DNA of 64,000 nucleotides from Marsupella aquatica (Eukaryota; Marchantiophyta), in contig OZ316896.1 in the NCBI GenBank assembly GCA_973895155.1, forward strand, positions 13,578,001 to 13,642,000, written 5' to 3'. Shown piece by piece: positions 21,877 to 34,785 of this stretch. The notes below the pieces were generated by a model that worked only from the letters and a program-made list of their open reading frames with translations, did not search any database and was not told the origin of the DNA. A program made the translations under genes and the position numbers. Each line of letters begins with the position of its first letter. Position 1 is the stretch's first letter.

Positions 21877-21976
21877 CCCGAATTGATCATTGCCCAAAAC
21901 AACTCGTAAAAAGTCCTAGTCACCTTAACCAGTTATATATCAACTGTAGGTTTAAAGAGACTGATGCGAACTGATC

Positions 21977-24903
21977 CTAATTTACTACCCTGATCTTGGC
22001 TCGCTTGTCGACCCGGAAGAATCGTAACAAGTCAGAGGCCTGATCAGACTTGACGAGGCCATATTCTGCCAGACTTTCGTTCGCCTCCGAAAGCGTTGTG
22101 TTTTCCGGGAACAAAAAGGATGTTTCAATTCTGCCTTGAGCAGGTTCGATTAACGCAGACCACATTGCAAACCACGTGGCTCTATTTTCTGGCAAAAACT
22201 TGGGAACACCGTCCTGGGCACAGTCCTCTTCCGTCGCTTGTAATGCCGGATGCAGCACTACTCTTAACTCCAATTCCAGTTCTTGATACCACTCTTTGAT
22301 TGGATCCGCTGGTCGGATCCCCTGACGCTGATTTGATCCCCTTATGCTGACGTGATCCCCTGATTTGATCCCCTGATCTGCTTCTTCTGACGCTGCTTTT
22401 TTAATAGTCTCTAACACGAACGTTAGAAAAGGGTTTTCACTAGCTTCTGTAGCAGGAGCACGGGGTTCTCTAGTAAGACCACAACAGAGATGCCACAGAA
22501 ATCTTCGGATGTCGAGCGATCTGAAAATGTCCAGTATTTTCCTTAGCTGGATAATTTTGAAGAGTCTTTGGAAGAACCTAATCCAGATAATGAGACACAA
22601 GAGACCACCGATGCTGGTAGTGGTTATCATGTTGACTTCCAGATGGGGAAAATGTGAGAGAGAGCCAAATCCAGCTGCTGCAAATCCTCCTAAGACAAAT
22701 GCGATCGACCAAATGAACAACAAGGTAGTGCCTACCAGCCACTTTCGAATTCCCTCAACCGCGTCTTCAATGTATACATCAGCCACTGGTAGTGCAGCTG
22801 CTGCACCGGCCATCACAGAAGCTATGGCGAAGGAGAATGATAAGCTATTGAATCCCCAAAATATTTGAAGAATCAGGTGTGTCTGATCTGAATCGTTGCC
22901 AAAAGGAGGTTGTAACCATCCTTGAAATGGCACACTAGCTATTAGGGCCGCACCTACTAGGATCGCATTAGCAGCATCAAGAAAGATTTGACGGTCTCTG
23001 TATAATCTCTCAACACCATCCTTCACTTCTGGGATACACAACAAGAGGTTTTGGATATCCTTCTTTGTCTCTTGGTCCCTTATCTCATTTGCCAGTCTGT
23101 GAGGATGCAGCCCCTCGGCATTCTTGAGAGTATATCGGATTTTGTTCGAGTTGTCATGGAACACGAGAACTCTAATGACTTCACTCGCCCCTGCATAAAC
23201 AGCCCAATGCAAGGGAGAGAATCCACAATTGTCTATGGTGTTGACATTTGTGGCGTCACTTGACAACATAACTCTCACAGTGAGAGCTCGAGCACTGTTG
23301 CTACAGGCAATCTGAAAGGCTGTCCGATGGAAAATGTCCAAGACATTGACATGCGGGCTGAAGAAATCCCACCTCAGTAGAGTTTGTGCCACTCGATGGT
23401 GATTCCCCAAGGCTGCATGATGCAGTGGGGTCATACGAAGACCGTCTCGCAGACTTTTTCGAAGGAAACTATCTACTGCTTCGGGTTGATGACCACCAGC
23501 TGAGTCGCCATATCTTACTTTATCGTCTGATAGCATTTCAAGCACTAAATTGTAAGATTCAAGAAGAGAGTCTAGCACCTCAGTATCACCAAGAGCTGCA
23601 GCTAGATGAATGACTGTCCAGCGGCAACTGCCTCTGTATTTATAGTAAGAGAAGTCAATTTTACTAGAAAGATTGTTCAGGGAGATCACTTGTACCAGAC
23701 GACGCCGGGCACTTTGAGAGATTGTAGCACCTTCATCATTCATCGCTCCAGCGATCACTGCGTCGACTATCGTCATGATTTTGTTCATGCGCAACTGTTT
23801 GAGTGCAACACCGGAACCCACACCTGTCACTGTCCACTTTGATGAGTCGGATTCTGATAGAGGTTTTTGATACTCTTCGAACATATCCATAATATGGCTT
23901 TGTTCAGATGCAGACGCACCTGTTCTTGTCCTCTTTGATAAGTTTGATTCTGATAGAGGTTTTGGATACTCCTTGAACACATCCATAATATGGCTTTGTT
24001 CAGATGCAGACGCCCACTTCAAGATCACGATGCACAGACAATTGATAGCACTCTTCGTGTTAGAGTTGATCCTATCTCTCAAGGTCCTCAGCTGTTCTTG
24101 GCACTCCTTGAACTCATTAAGAACATGATTTTGTTCGGATGCAACGCCAAGATCACAATCCACAGACGGATGATGGCATCATTCGTGTTAGACTTGATGC
24201 GTTTTAAAAAGGTTCTCAGCTTTCCATCCTCTGTAGGATCAGTGGTCTCTCCCCCACCTTCTACCCTGATTTGTTCGAATTCTTTTAGGAACTTGACAAC
24301 CGTCTTGTACTCACGAGGATTCGGCAATTTACTCCACAGAACAACTCTTTTGATGCTGTCGAAGTAATCCTCAGAGCACCCTACGGAATAATCCTGATTA
24401 TCAGCGTCCGGTGTCAGCTGATCCTCAGAACCCCCTCTACCCGAGTCACATACCCGGTACTTGTCGAGACTGCTACGTATCCCTTCTCGAACCAGCGTTG
24501 CTTGAGTACGCTCATGGCTCAACAGCTGTACAATCTCCGCTCGACTACAAATGACGGCTGCGTGCAGAGCTCCAAACCTGTCACCTACCGGCTTCTTTGT
24601 ATCAAGGCTATCAAGGAAGAGCTCCCTCAGAATAATGTCAGGAAAATACGTTATGAGGCGAGATAACGCAAGAGTCCCGAAGTCCTTCATGTTGGGGTCA
24701 AACCCAGACTTGTGTTTGGAAGGGCACGAAAGCAAAAAGTCTAGCCATGCGTAACGAGGATGATGACCCGGATCTGCCATGAACTTCTCCAGCTCTCCAA
24801 AACTAACCTGCTCACACAGTAAGCGTTTCAACTTTGTCCGGAACACTATTGCTTCTTCTCTCTTTTCTCGCTGCATCCAGTTTTCTCCAACTAAGGACAC
24901 CAT
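21977..24903 (-). pseudogene. ankyrin-repeat/PGG-domain membrane protein, copy B (frameshifted)
   Basis: This is a paralogue of 3120-6412 with the same order: N-terminal family region, helical repeat, ankyrin repeats (TPLHHAA, GFSPLHWAV), PGG segment DAANAILVGAALIASVPF, further membrane helices (ILQIFWGFNSLSFSFAIASV; LFIWSIAFVLGGFAA; ITTTSIGGLLCLIIWI) and a soluble tail. The ATG at 24903 lies in the innermost of three tandem 5' copies. A 7-bp deletion at about 24144, compared with copy A, shifts the frame and splits the gene into 24903-24088 and 24163-21977. A one-base loss near 22000 alters the last residues compared with copy A. The helical segment ASASEQSHIMD...KPLSES is duplicated (about 23860-24010). 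The transposon target of copy A is empty here. Without the 7-bp loss it would read through, so the decay may be recent. Confidence 0.85.
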
Positions 24904-25453
24904 CTTCGCTCAGATGCGCACACACAAGAATGCAACGTTTCGTTGCGTAGTAATTCCCCCGCCTTTGGTTCCTTGCAAAGCATTCACCTCGTCCACACCA
25001 TGAACTTCTCCAGCTCTCCAAAACTAACCTGCTCACACAGTAAGCGTTTCAACTTTGTCCGGAACACTGTTGCTTCTTCTCTCTTTTCTCGCTGCATCCA
25101 GTTTTCTCCAACTAAGGACACCATCTTCGCTCAGATGCGCACACACAAGAATGCAACGCTTCCTTGCGTAGTAATTCCCCCGCCTTTGGTTCCTTGCAAA
25201 GCATTCACCTCGTCCACTCCATGAACTACTCCAGCTCTCCAAAACTAACCTGCTCACACAGTAAGTGTGTAAGCGTTTCAAATTTGTCCTGAACACTGTT
25301 GCTTCTTCCCTCTTTTCTCGCTGCATCCAGTTTTCTCCAGCTAATTAAGGACACCATCTTCGCTCAGATGCGCACACACAAGAATGCAACCCTTCCTTGC
25401 GCAGTAATTCCCCCGCCTTAGGTTCCTCGCAAAGCATTGACCTCGTCCACACC
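24779..25453. repeat. 221-bp tandem triplication of the ankyrin-B 5' end
   Basis: The unit begins ATGAACTTCTCCAGCTCTCC on the plus strand. Copies start at 24779, 25000 and 25221. The first two differ by only a few bases; the third has small insertions (GTGTGTAA, TTAA). Each unit holds the start codon region, about the first 40 codons on the minus strand, and roughly 100 bp of upstream DNA. Copy A has one such unit (about 6288-6510). The gene therefore has three potential start and leader regions. Confidence 0.92.
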
Positions 25454-26369
25454 TGTGCAGAATCAAATGGGGCCATCGTCGTTCATTCTTCCCGGCTTTA
25501 ACATTTCTCTCCTCAAAGCTGGTTCACCTGGGCAGCCCCCCATGCCAATCCATGTCAGGCAGCTACAATTTCATGCAGAGCACAAGCTAGAAGACCCCAT
25601 CGAAGACCTGAAACAAGCTAGTGATCACTTACAGACCTGGATTGGAAGCTACAAAGTGGGAACTCCGATCAATTCATGAGCTGGTGAAGAAGAAGACAGT
25701 ATGTATCGGTGTTTCATCTGGGCAGGAATGCCCACAGCGAAGTAGAGAAGCTTAAGAAAACTCTGGTCTTCATCGCCGCCAGGCCGCGAAGGTAAGATTG
25801 CCACAGAGATTCCTCAGAAACGCTTCAATCTACCGACTGGAACCAAAGCGCGGAGCATTCCTCTCCCACGTTCAATAGAGTACTTCAATTCGCCGGACTC
25901 GTGTTCTCTTCTACGTTCTGTCCATCTCCCTCCCCGAGTCGAGTCCCCCAAAGTGAGTGCAAAAGCGTTGAATCAATAGGCCGTCTGAAACATAGAATTA
26001 GAATTCGTGAGCGCAATACTGGTCATGAATCGACGGTGAAGTTGCAGCACCTGGGCAGACTGGGCTTGGGCTGGATGATGCATTTAATGGAGGAAGTCAG
26101 GTTCATCATGCCCAAAACTCAATTTCACAGACTGCACGCTGGGGGATCACATATTATATTATAGTGGTTAGAATAGGATAGGATAGAATAGGAATCTTAC
26201 TAACCTTACTAAGCACTATTGAAACCTACTAGTAGTATTCAGGGCCAGCGAAGCCTCTGGACCAGCCTTTTTTGTAGTGGCGAAAATTCGCCAAATTCCA
26301 ACTCCCCAAAAAATCCTTAAAAAATACGCTGCTCTGGACTCTCCCTCTAAGGGGATAACTATATCGAAA
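25454..26369. other. 5' flank of ankyrin copy B
   Basis: It matches the flank of copy A (6510-6950) in part, with shared segments such as CTGGGCAGCCCCCCATGCCA. The duplication therefore extends beyond the gene. No separate gene is supported. Confidence 0.6.
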
Positions 26370-26760
26370 CCTACTCTTGAGGGCTATATATTGTCTAGAG
26401 TGAAACGCTATACTATATGTAAAATACTCTTAAGGGATAGACTAGAGTTAAGACTCCATTTGGCTAGAGTGAAGACTACCTATATCTAAACTAGCTACTG
26501 TTCAAGGCTATTGTCTACAGTGAAGACTCTTAATAATTTATTTTATGTAACTATACCTGAACTAGTTCCTCTTTAAGGGCTATTGTCTAGAGTGGAGAGT
26601 CCATTTGTCTACAGTGAAGACTCTTAGACCTAACTATATCTAAACTACTCTTCAAGACTATTGTCTAGAGAGTGAAGACTACATTTGTCTCTAGTGAAGA
26701 CTCTTAAACAGTCTACTCTTCAAGGCTGTTGTCTAGAGTGAAAACTAGGGGAACTAGCCT
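26370..26760. repeat. degenerate tandem repeat (GTCTAGAGTGAAGACT family)
   Basis: Phrases such as GGCTATTGTCTAGAGTG, AGTGAAGACTCTTA and CTATATCTAAACTA recur about every 80-100 bp with much variation. No coding capacity. It resembles an old minisatellite. Confidence 0.8.
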
Positions 26761-27461
26761 GACTACCTGTCATTAGAACTTACGTGAATAGAGGTGATAC
26801 AGGATAAAAAAGTGTCAACCCTCAATGACAGCACCTCCGGACCAAGTCACCCAAAGGTAATCTATTCTTGCTTTAAAAAGGTTACAAAAAAATCCATCCA
26901 AACTCAAAAAATGGATGAGTAATTAGTCTTTTTAAAGTAAACAGGCGAAAATTAAAAACCTTGCAAGAAACAAATTTGTTTCATTCAAAATCATGAATGA
27001 CTTGCCCCCAATCCCTACACCTGCAATAATAGACATAGCTTTTAGCTTCTAAAAAATAGATTTTCCTGTTAACTTACGGTGGTTAAAGAAAATTCATCCC
27101 AAGGAAAACAAATGATTAATTATTCTCCTCAACATCAGAATCTCTTTGAGCCAAAAACACTTCAAGACAAATTAGTTTACTTTCTTTCAATTGGGGTCTT
27201 CACATCTTTAGTTATGTTACAGCATTGTTTCATGTTGATTTATTTACACTGTTCACCTTAATTAGTAGTATGTAAGAATTGTCATTACTACCAACATTAG
27301 TCACTTAATCAGTCTTATGTAAGAATTGTCATTACTACCAAAAGTGATATTGAGTCCAAAATAATACTAATTCTTGTTACTTTTATTGGAAACCACTTTT
27401 GTACGGAGTGCTGGTAAAAATGGGATCTTGAGTCCAAACTGCATCCTTGACACGCACTCCC
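26761..27461. other. AT-rich spacer
   Basis: No gene seen. TATGTAAGAATTGTCATTAC occurs twice (about 27270 and 27310). Otherwise unremarkable. Confidence 0.5.
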
Positions 27462-27698
27462 GAGAAAGCTTTCAATAAGACATCTTAAAACCTTATTCGT
27501 AATGGATGGGCCAATGCTCCAGATTGCTGGCCAAATTTTGTTCAGATCTGCTAGCCACCCGGATGAGGAAAAGCACAGGGAGAAAGCTTTCGATAAGACA
27601 TCTTAAAACCTTATTTGTAAGGGATGGGCCAATGCTCCAGATTGCTGGCCAAATTTTGTTCAGATCTGCTAGCCACCCGGATAAGGAAAAGCACAGGG
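27462..27698. repeat. 118-bp tandem duplication
   Basis: The unit starting GAGAAAGCTTTC occurs twice with period 118 and only a few substitutions (AATAAG/GATAAG, ATTCGTAATG/ATTTGTAAGG). Not coding as far as I can see. Confidence 0.92.
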
Positions 27699-27939
27699 CG
27701 TAAAGCGAATTCTGACCCAACTTAACACTAATTCTTGTAGGTCTTTAAAATAGGAAAATCTAATTTAAAAAGCCAGAGAAAGATCCCATTTTTTCCACCA
27801 GTTTTCCACTTCTATTTCATGGGTAGCGCCAAAAATGTTGCTCTCCAATAGTGCAAATAACATTAAAAGTAACATTAATTACAGTAAGCAGTGGTGATTC
27901 GATGGTCAATCAGACCTTTTTTTATTACCATTTGAGATT

Positions 27940-28170
27940 ATAGCATGCTCATCCTGGAATAAATTTAAAAAACTAGAGAATACCTAAAATTAAAGGGGTC
28001 TAAAAATTAATTAAAATTATATATGATACAAAAGCTGCCCCTAGATAAATCATATTGAAATAAAATTATGACACAAAAAATATGAATAAGACAAAATCTG
28101 AAAAATTGGATTCACCGTATAGAGCTTGGAAAGCTTCATCCTTTTTTTGTTACCATTTGAGAAAGGTTGT
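27940..28170. repeat. AT-rich dispersed repeat, second copy
   Basis: It shares CATGCTCATCCTGGAAT, TTAAAGGGGTC, ATATGAATAAGACAAAA and GGATTCACC in the same order with 7900-8900. It is a shorter, diverged member of that family. Confidence 0.75.
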
Positions 28171-29361
28171 TTAAAGTTGGAGCAACCTATATTTTGGTGT
28201 TACTTTATTGAGAAGACTGCTCAGGCTATTGTCTTCGTCAAAAAATTATCATTGTCTTTGTCAAGATTTTTGTTATGTATTTGTTGTTTTAATATGCCTT
28301 AACAAGGAATGTAGTGTGCCATTAAATTTTGGCTTTAAAACCAACAAAGCTGTACAGTTTCACTGGTACGATAATCATCGAAAGTGGTCAATGGTAGTTA
28401 GAAAGCCGTTTCCAGAAACGTGTACAGATGCATTTATTTGATGCAGTGGTTTCTCCATCGGAAGGGACTGTTTCCTTTGGAGCCTACCTTTGCAGCGAAG
28501 CAATGCTAGGCACATGGCCAAACACAGGGAGGCTCCATTCAACCGCAGCAACGGGAACTCAGGATCCTTTAACTGCTGAGATTTCATCTTCAAACAAAAC
28601 AAGAATTGATAGTGGACGATTCTCTGAGATTAAAATCTGGCATCCTCACATACAACCATCTTGCGAGGAAATAGCTATAAATTACTTTGCTTGCCGTCTC
28701 GCTTCTCTACGGATCTTCCTGACATCCATGAACTTCGTGCATTCACTTCGTCTAGATTCTAGATCTTTCTACAATGTCGAGCAATCTACATTTCGCCAAT
28801 CTAATAGCCTAAAACTTTTGACGCTGGAAAATGAGATCGTGACCATTGGCAACTCTATATCCACAAAATAAATCCACACTGCATCCAAGAACTGAGACTG
28901 GGCATACCAGCAATGGGTATCACCCAACGATAACAATAGAACAACAAGGGGTAGACTGACGGAGAATGACATCCGCTTTCCTAGGTGTGCATGCTCAACT
29001 AGTGAAATTCTTCCTCAGAATATCAAAGGAAGAATTCTGCGCATGCTTTTTCAACTGTGGCCTCCCCTAACAATTCACTACAGCGGCTGACATAATTTAC
29101 TCAACACCCATCTTGATATTGGCCTCGTGGTGGTTCACATCCGTAGAGACTCTCAGACATTCTAGCTCCGTAAAATGGGCACAAACTCTCTACCAAGTAC
29201 AGACGACAAACGCTGTGACCACGTCACTTGGAAGATACTTCGGTCTTGATTCTTCAATCCGCGAGGAGAAGAGAAGCCACATTGAGAGAACCATGGCATT
29301 GTGGAGTATGAGTTTACATATCACTACGACATGGATATCTGCGACGAGACAAATGAGAATT
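28171..29361. other. 3' flank of the rhodanese gene
   Basis: Plus-strand open stretches at 28208-28441 and 28428-28871 have no recognisable domain or convincing splice partners. Part of this must be the 3' UTR of the minus-strand rhodanese gene. Confidence 0.5.
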
Positions 29362-32300
29362 TCACACAAGTCCCAGCTTCTGCAGTTCTTCCTTCGCAGC
29401 CTCATGATCCACTGTCTCAACTTCAAATTCGATGGGATCAGGAGGAATGTCGCCCTGTGAACCACAAAAATCATCTTTAACATAAAAAAACCTACAGATA
29501 TCGAAGTGGGAGAATATCTAGTGAAAAGTATGCACTATAAAATCCAAAACTGTACTATCTTGGACAATCATGAGATGACAGCTAAGCTTCCATAAATCAT
29601 GAAGTAAACAGCAAGAATGAAAAGGGGAAACTTACAACTTTGTAGGGATGATATGGTTGGACGGTCGGATCAAGCCGCCACCCTAAGATACCATCCTTGT
29701 AAACAAAACACCTACACAACCAAGTGATATGTTCAGAACACTCACTACAGTTATTGCAACCAACGAGATGAAATCTTAGGGCAATCACATCCAGAATTCA
29801 TTCCTATAGTCACCGAACTCAAATCAGGACGCCGTCTCCATGAAAAAAGAGGGATCAGAGCAGTACCGCTTGAACCCTGCATCGTGCGCAAGTTGCGCTG
29901 CCCACGAAGCACGCCCATTTGTTCGACCTGCATTATCGGAGCCACATGAAGGACAAATATTGGCAAAACAACAACACTGCTTGGCAAACGTTTATGGAAA
30001 CAATAATTTTCTTGCCCCATTTTGTCACCATCCAAACATATGATGCTAAGAAATTCCTTCAATACATCTCTACTCACCGAAAGCAAATAGGGTATAGGGA
30101 TAATTGCTAAATACATTGAAATATGACTGTGTCGGCTTCAGCGATTTTGGGAAAGTGAAAGGACTTTTCCCACTCGTCGTCGTCTAGAGTCAGAGCCTTG
30201 GCGAATTCAGTGACTGCAAAACAAAAGAGGGTAATCATCAGCTTCTGAAAAAGATCGGGTAACGCAAATGAGATTCAGCTTGAGACGGAAATTAGTACAA
30301 GAAATCACAAACGTAAGACAGGAGAATTATCGCCCGAAATAACCTGGAACGTTTTGTGAGCCCTTAATATGACCAAAATTTGTTCGCTCGTCATGTCTCC
30401 GAACATCTAATAAATGTATCGAGCTTGATCCTGATTCAGCTATATGTTCATCCTTTTGATGCTTTTCCAGCATTGTTGCAACAGCATCCCTGCATGCAGT
30501 GCAAAGAAAGCATTAACATCCAATGTCGAGAAGAGGTATCATGGTGAGGATTCTTGGATCGAAAGATTCCAATTATGTGCCTCACAACAGGTTATGACTC
30601 TTGTTCAGTAGGCTATCTTCGCATTCCAATACAAATGCCAAAGAGAAACAACGGCCCCAGCTTATTCCAAGCAAACTTGTCCACAATACCACATACTTTG
30701 GGCATCAGACTAAGCATTCCTTGGGCAGAATTCTATGACTGAAGAAGAGCAGAAGAATAGGGCAGCCAAAGTTCTTGCACACAGCCTTACTGCAACAAAA
30801 CTGGATTCTTCGAGATGACTGAGTCTCTTTGTTGTTTGCTTCTACAGTTCTGCTCTATTGTGAAGTTTACATTTCACTAGTTCAATCTGCTGTTCTGTCC
30901 CAGGCTCCGTGTCAGGAATACTGGGCTTTCAATGACAAAAACGAGCTTGAAACAAGCTCTCCATATGGACAATATACGAAACCTTACACCCTAGACGGTC
31001 TGTGTACAAGATTCGTCACATGGCATTTAGTTTCTTATGATCTTAACGTTCATCTACCCATTCAGTTTAGTTCTGCTATTGTGCGGTAAGAACTAGGGTT
31101 TGTGGAGGCATGCATTATTTCTTAATCTTATATGTAGTTTCCCCAGACTCAATCTTCACATTGGTTCAACCTCAGCATATGCATGCTTTGTAGTGGTTTT
31201 CCTTGTTCAGTCTTGATGGCTGTACTCTCCTCCCAACTACTGCTGCTGTCATGAATCACAGGGCCAGATATGCCTACTGTTGCTTATGTCCCACGATCCT
31301 CTATATTAAATACAGATCTATTCGTGGCTGTCAACAATGAGGCTCGACTGCACTGCCAAAATGGGCCATCACCGAAGTCAGACCCAAGAATGATATTAGA
31401 ATCATAGATTCCAACTACCAGCCCTCACAGCACTCAAACGCAAGGCCTCGTCCGCATAAACTCTCTGTTGTATGTGTCGAGGGTGAGGATGAAAACATAC
31501 ACCTATCTCTATCCAGAATGACTAGGTTTCAGACATTCTCGACAAAAGCTTCCAAGTGCCTTCTCAAGTTCTGTCATCGTAGCTCATATCTGGGTTTAAG
31601 AGGACTTTCTGCACAGCCAGTTAGCTGGGAGGACACTCAGCAACACTGAAGAAGGTGTCGACACTATGGGAACCTCTCTGAAAGATACAAAACACATATT
31701 TAAAGCAATCCTCTTGGAGAAGGTGAGCAAGGAAATGGAAAGCTGGTCTCCAATAAAGTCTACCCCAAGTCAGTCCAAACCAATATAACTGACTGTAGGG
31801 AAGAAGGCGTTACTCATGGCACAATTCACCACGGGTGGGAACAATGCATTGAAGAGCCAGGGTAGGCCCTAACACATCTTTCCCTGAACAAGGACGGAAG
31901 AGGATAAGGTACACTATCGACTGCTGTTGCACATGCGACACAGTAAGCATCATGTTACTCGTCTCAGGTTATAGAAAGGCACTTTGAGATTTATCAATGG
32001 GCTAAATCTTGAACGTTGGTGGGCATGTGCCTGCTTGCAGGTGATTGTAGAAAAAGGACTTGGGCTGGAGACTTGAAGGTTCCACAAGGAAGGTAGGCGT
32101 GTAGGCTACAATCGTGTCGTTCCCTTCCATTGTTACTAGGGTTTAAGGCTATTTTGATGTTACAGTGAACGAACTATGGAAGCAGCCTCCTAATTCAATT
32201 CCTTCTCGTTGCACTTGAAAATTAATGGTTTCTTTACTATCTCATTACAACATTAAAAAGACTGGTGGACTCCTACTGTGAGGTTTTGTATGCCTGGCAC

Positions 32301-34624
32301 TTGGGACCTGCTCAGAAACTTGAGCGGCACATCCACGTGAGTGGTCTTAGCAGCTGAATATGCTTCAATGCCCCCCGACAATATACAGCACCTGAACAAA
32401 ACAAAAGACAAAGTTACAGACGTGTGTCCTCGAGACGTCAGCAAGATCTCAATGCAATGGTCATCAACCACCACCCCAATAGTTTCCAGTTTGTACTCAC
32501 CACATGTGGATGTCAGCATATCAGGCAAGCTACTGTCCATTCAGTCTTCACATAGCAAACGATACAAGAAACTCTCTATTCGGATCTGCAACTGAACTAA
32601 CATCCTCACTTCTGCGAGCTACATAAACTAGTGGCATGGAGACCCGCAAGAATAACAATTCTAATGATAGTAAAACCTTTGAGACGTACACACGAATAAC
32701 TATACAAGTTTCCAGTAATAAGTCTGAGAAGTGGAAGGGGGAATGAGTTACCCACTATAGCCGAGTCCAGCTGCAACATTAGCTGCTCTCCGTGCTCGGT
32801 GTCCTTTGCTGGACAGGAAGACAATTAAGTCATTCAGACCAATCTTCCTTACAGAGGGATACCGGTCTTCCCATTCTGCTTCTGAGAGCTGCAGACTTGT
32901 GCTCAGCTCCGACTCTACTTGAAATGAGATTACGCATGTTAGAACACTGTCATCTCATTAGCGTTTCCAACCAAAAGTTTCCCCAAGGCATTTTCAATAA
33001 ATTTCATACTTATAGATTTCAACAAGGAAGGAGGCTCAGATTTCCATGGCCTTTTCCAACGTTCCAAATTGTTGTACTGGAATAGAAAATCGTTCCAAAA
33101 CATCACTACGAGCTGGTTCTGGTTTCCCCTATCCGAGGGTTAATGTCTGGCTGAAAAGTCAACAGTAGTGTTAAAATCTTTTTTATCCATGCTATAGAGA
33201 AGGCACTCAAGCTTGAACACGGCTCCCTGTTCAAGCTTCCCGAAAACCAGTCTGAAGAGACGGTAATTAGTGAAGACTTCCGAGATCCAAGATTACAGAC
33301 ACTGGCCCCACGAAACCCGGCAATGACGCCAACTTTAATAGCTTCCCGTGATGCACTAAAGTTGCGGATAATTTTTGTCAACAGTAGTAGTTTAAGCTTG
33401 AATTGTTCGCTTTGCCTTAAAAGCGTTGTGAAAGGAGCGCTATAGTTGCTGATGGTGACCACTAGAATCCCACGGACAATAAGATAACCCTGCCCATTTA
33501 TTTCCTTTCAAATCTCACCTACTGGCAAGGTTTTGAATTTTACACTCACCTATTTCTTACTTGCGACCCCCGAACCATTGCATCATTTCTGTTCAATTTC
33601 ATATCACTCCAGACATGTCAAAAGAGTGAAATGGACCTTCTATCATGACTGAAAGCTTCATTCTTAGTCAGCTGACTAGAAGAGAAAAAGACAATCGAAC
33701 CACCTCTTAACTCGAGCAAAAACATATCTTTTCCCGAACTAGGTCTGTCTTCCCGGTTGCGCGAAACCAGAAGGATTGAACAGAATTGTAAAAAATTTCA
33801 CGAGACTCAGAATTAGCTGACGCAGGGAGAGAGTATTAAATTTTCGTCGACTGAAGTGAACATTCGGCGCAACGGGGAGAAACCATTGAAAACCAGAATG
33901 ATGCCACAAGCGTGACCAAAACTATACAAAACATTCTGGAATCGAGAATGAGATCGTTTGAATCCTAACCAGCGACAGGAAACATTAAACAAGGGGAAGG
34001 GGAGAATGACTAGTCAAACCACACGAGAAGCCGACATTAAATCACTGGCTTTCAAAATGAATTAATGAACGAGTCCCTGAACGAACCTGGAATATTGAGC
34101 ACAGCTTCCAATGGCGCTGGAGAATCCTTCACAGCGGCCGGAAATCGCACGTCCACGAAAACATATCTGACAGGGTCAAACTCCACCAGCCTTTTCACAG
34201 CCACAGGACTCAGCACGGCGAAGGGCACCTGGTCCACAGGCCGGGACGGAGACGAGGGCGGAGACGACGATGACGACGACTGCATTGCAGCTTCCTGCGC
34301 ATCCCTCCGTGCAGCAGCTTCCGCGCGCTCCGTCTCGAGGCGCTGCCGTCTATTCTCCAGCATGGATCGCAGGCGCCGAACTCCCCATGCGAACAGCGCA
34401 ATCTGCAGCAGCGCAGTGAGCGATCCTCCCACACTCGCAACTCCGAACAGCAATTTCCCTCCTCGTCTCGGAGACTCACCTCCTCCACCACCACCACCAC
34501 CTCCACCTACTCTAGCATCCTCTTCCTCTTCAATTCGACCTCGATTTCCAATTCCCAAACCTCTTTCGACCGCTGCCGCAAACGACGTCGTGGCGTCCCC
34601 GATCGAGCTCCTCACCTCCTCCAT
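29362..34624 (-). CDS. tandem rhodanese-domain protein, eight exons
   Basis: Predicted exons: 34624-34087, 32917-32752, 32391-32308, 30489-30344, 30213-30115, 29927-29867, 29711-29636 and 29454-29362. Every join keeps the frame, giving 1263 nt (420 residues plus TGA). The N-terminus has a Gly-rich stretch and a hydrophobic segment (LLFGVASVGGSLTALLQIAL), probably a membrane anchor or organelle-associated helix, then a coiled and Ser-rich linker. Rhodanese domain 1 (DPVRYVFVDVRFP... LSEAEWEDRYP) has SSKGHR where the active loop should be, so the catalytic Cys is replaced by Ser. Domain 2 (LLDVRRHDERTNFGHIKG, NVPVTEFAKAL) has loop CRTNGR, with the Cys codon split across exons 5 and 6, then GFKRCFVYKDGILGW. 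Rhodaneses transfer sulfane sulfur through a Cys persulfide, so domain 2 should be active and domain 1 structural or regulatory. Weakest splice sites: GTATTT (exon 5) and GTCCCA (exon 3). Confidence 0.88.
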
Positions 34625-34745
34625 AGCCAGCGCGAAGCCGGCCTATCGTCTCCTCCGCACTCCTCACTCTCGAGGCTTTTTCAAGAACACCTCCAATGCG
34701 CATTCCCTCTCCTCTCCTCTCCTCTCCCCTCCTCGCCCCCCTCCC

Positions 34746-34785
34746 TTTCCTTTCCTTTCCTTTCCTTTCCTTTCCTTTGTTGCTC
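34746..34785. repeat. (TTTCC)8 microsatellite
   Basis: Eight TTTCC units lie about 120 bp upstream of the rhodanese start codon, after CTCCT-rich sequence. Probably in its 5' UTR or promoter. The region further upstream (34860-35110) is CpG-rich with repeated CGACGCC phrases. Confidence 0.9.
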
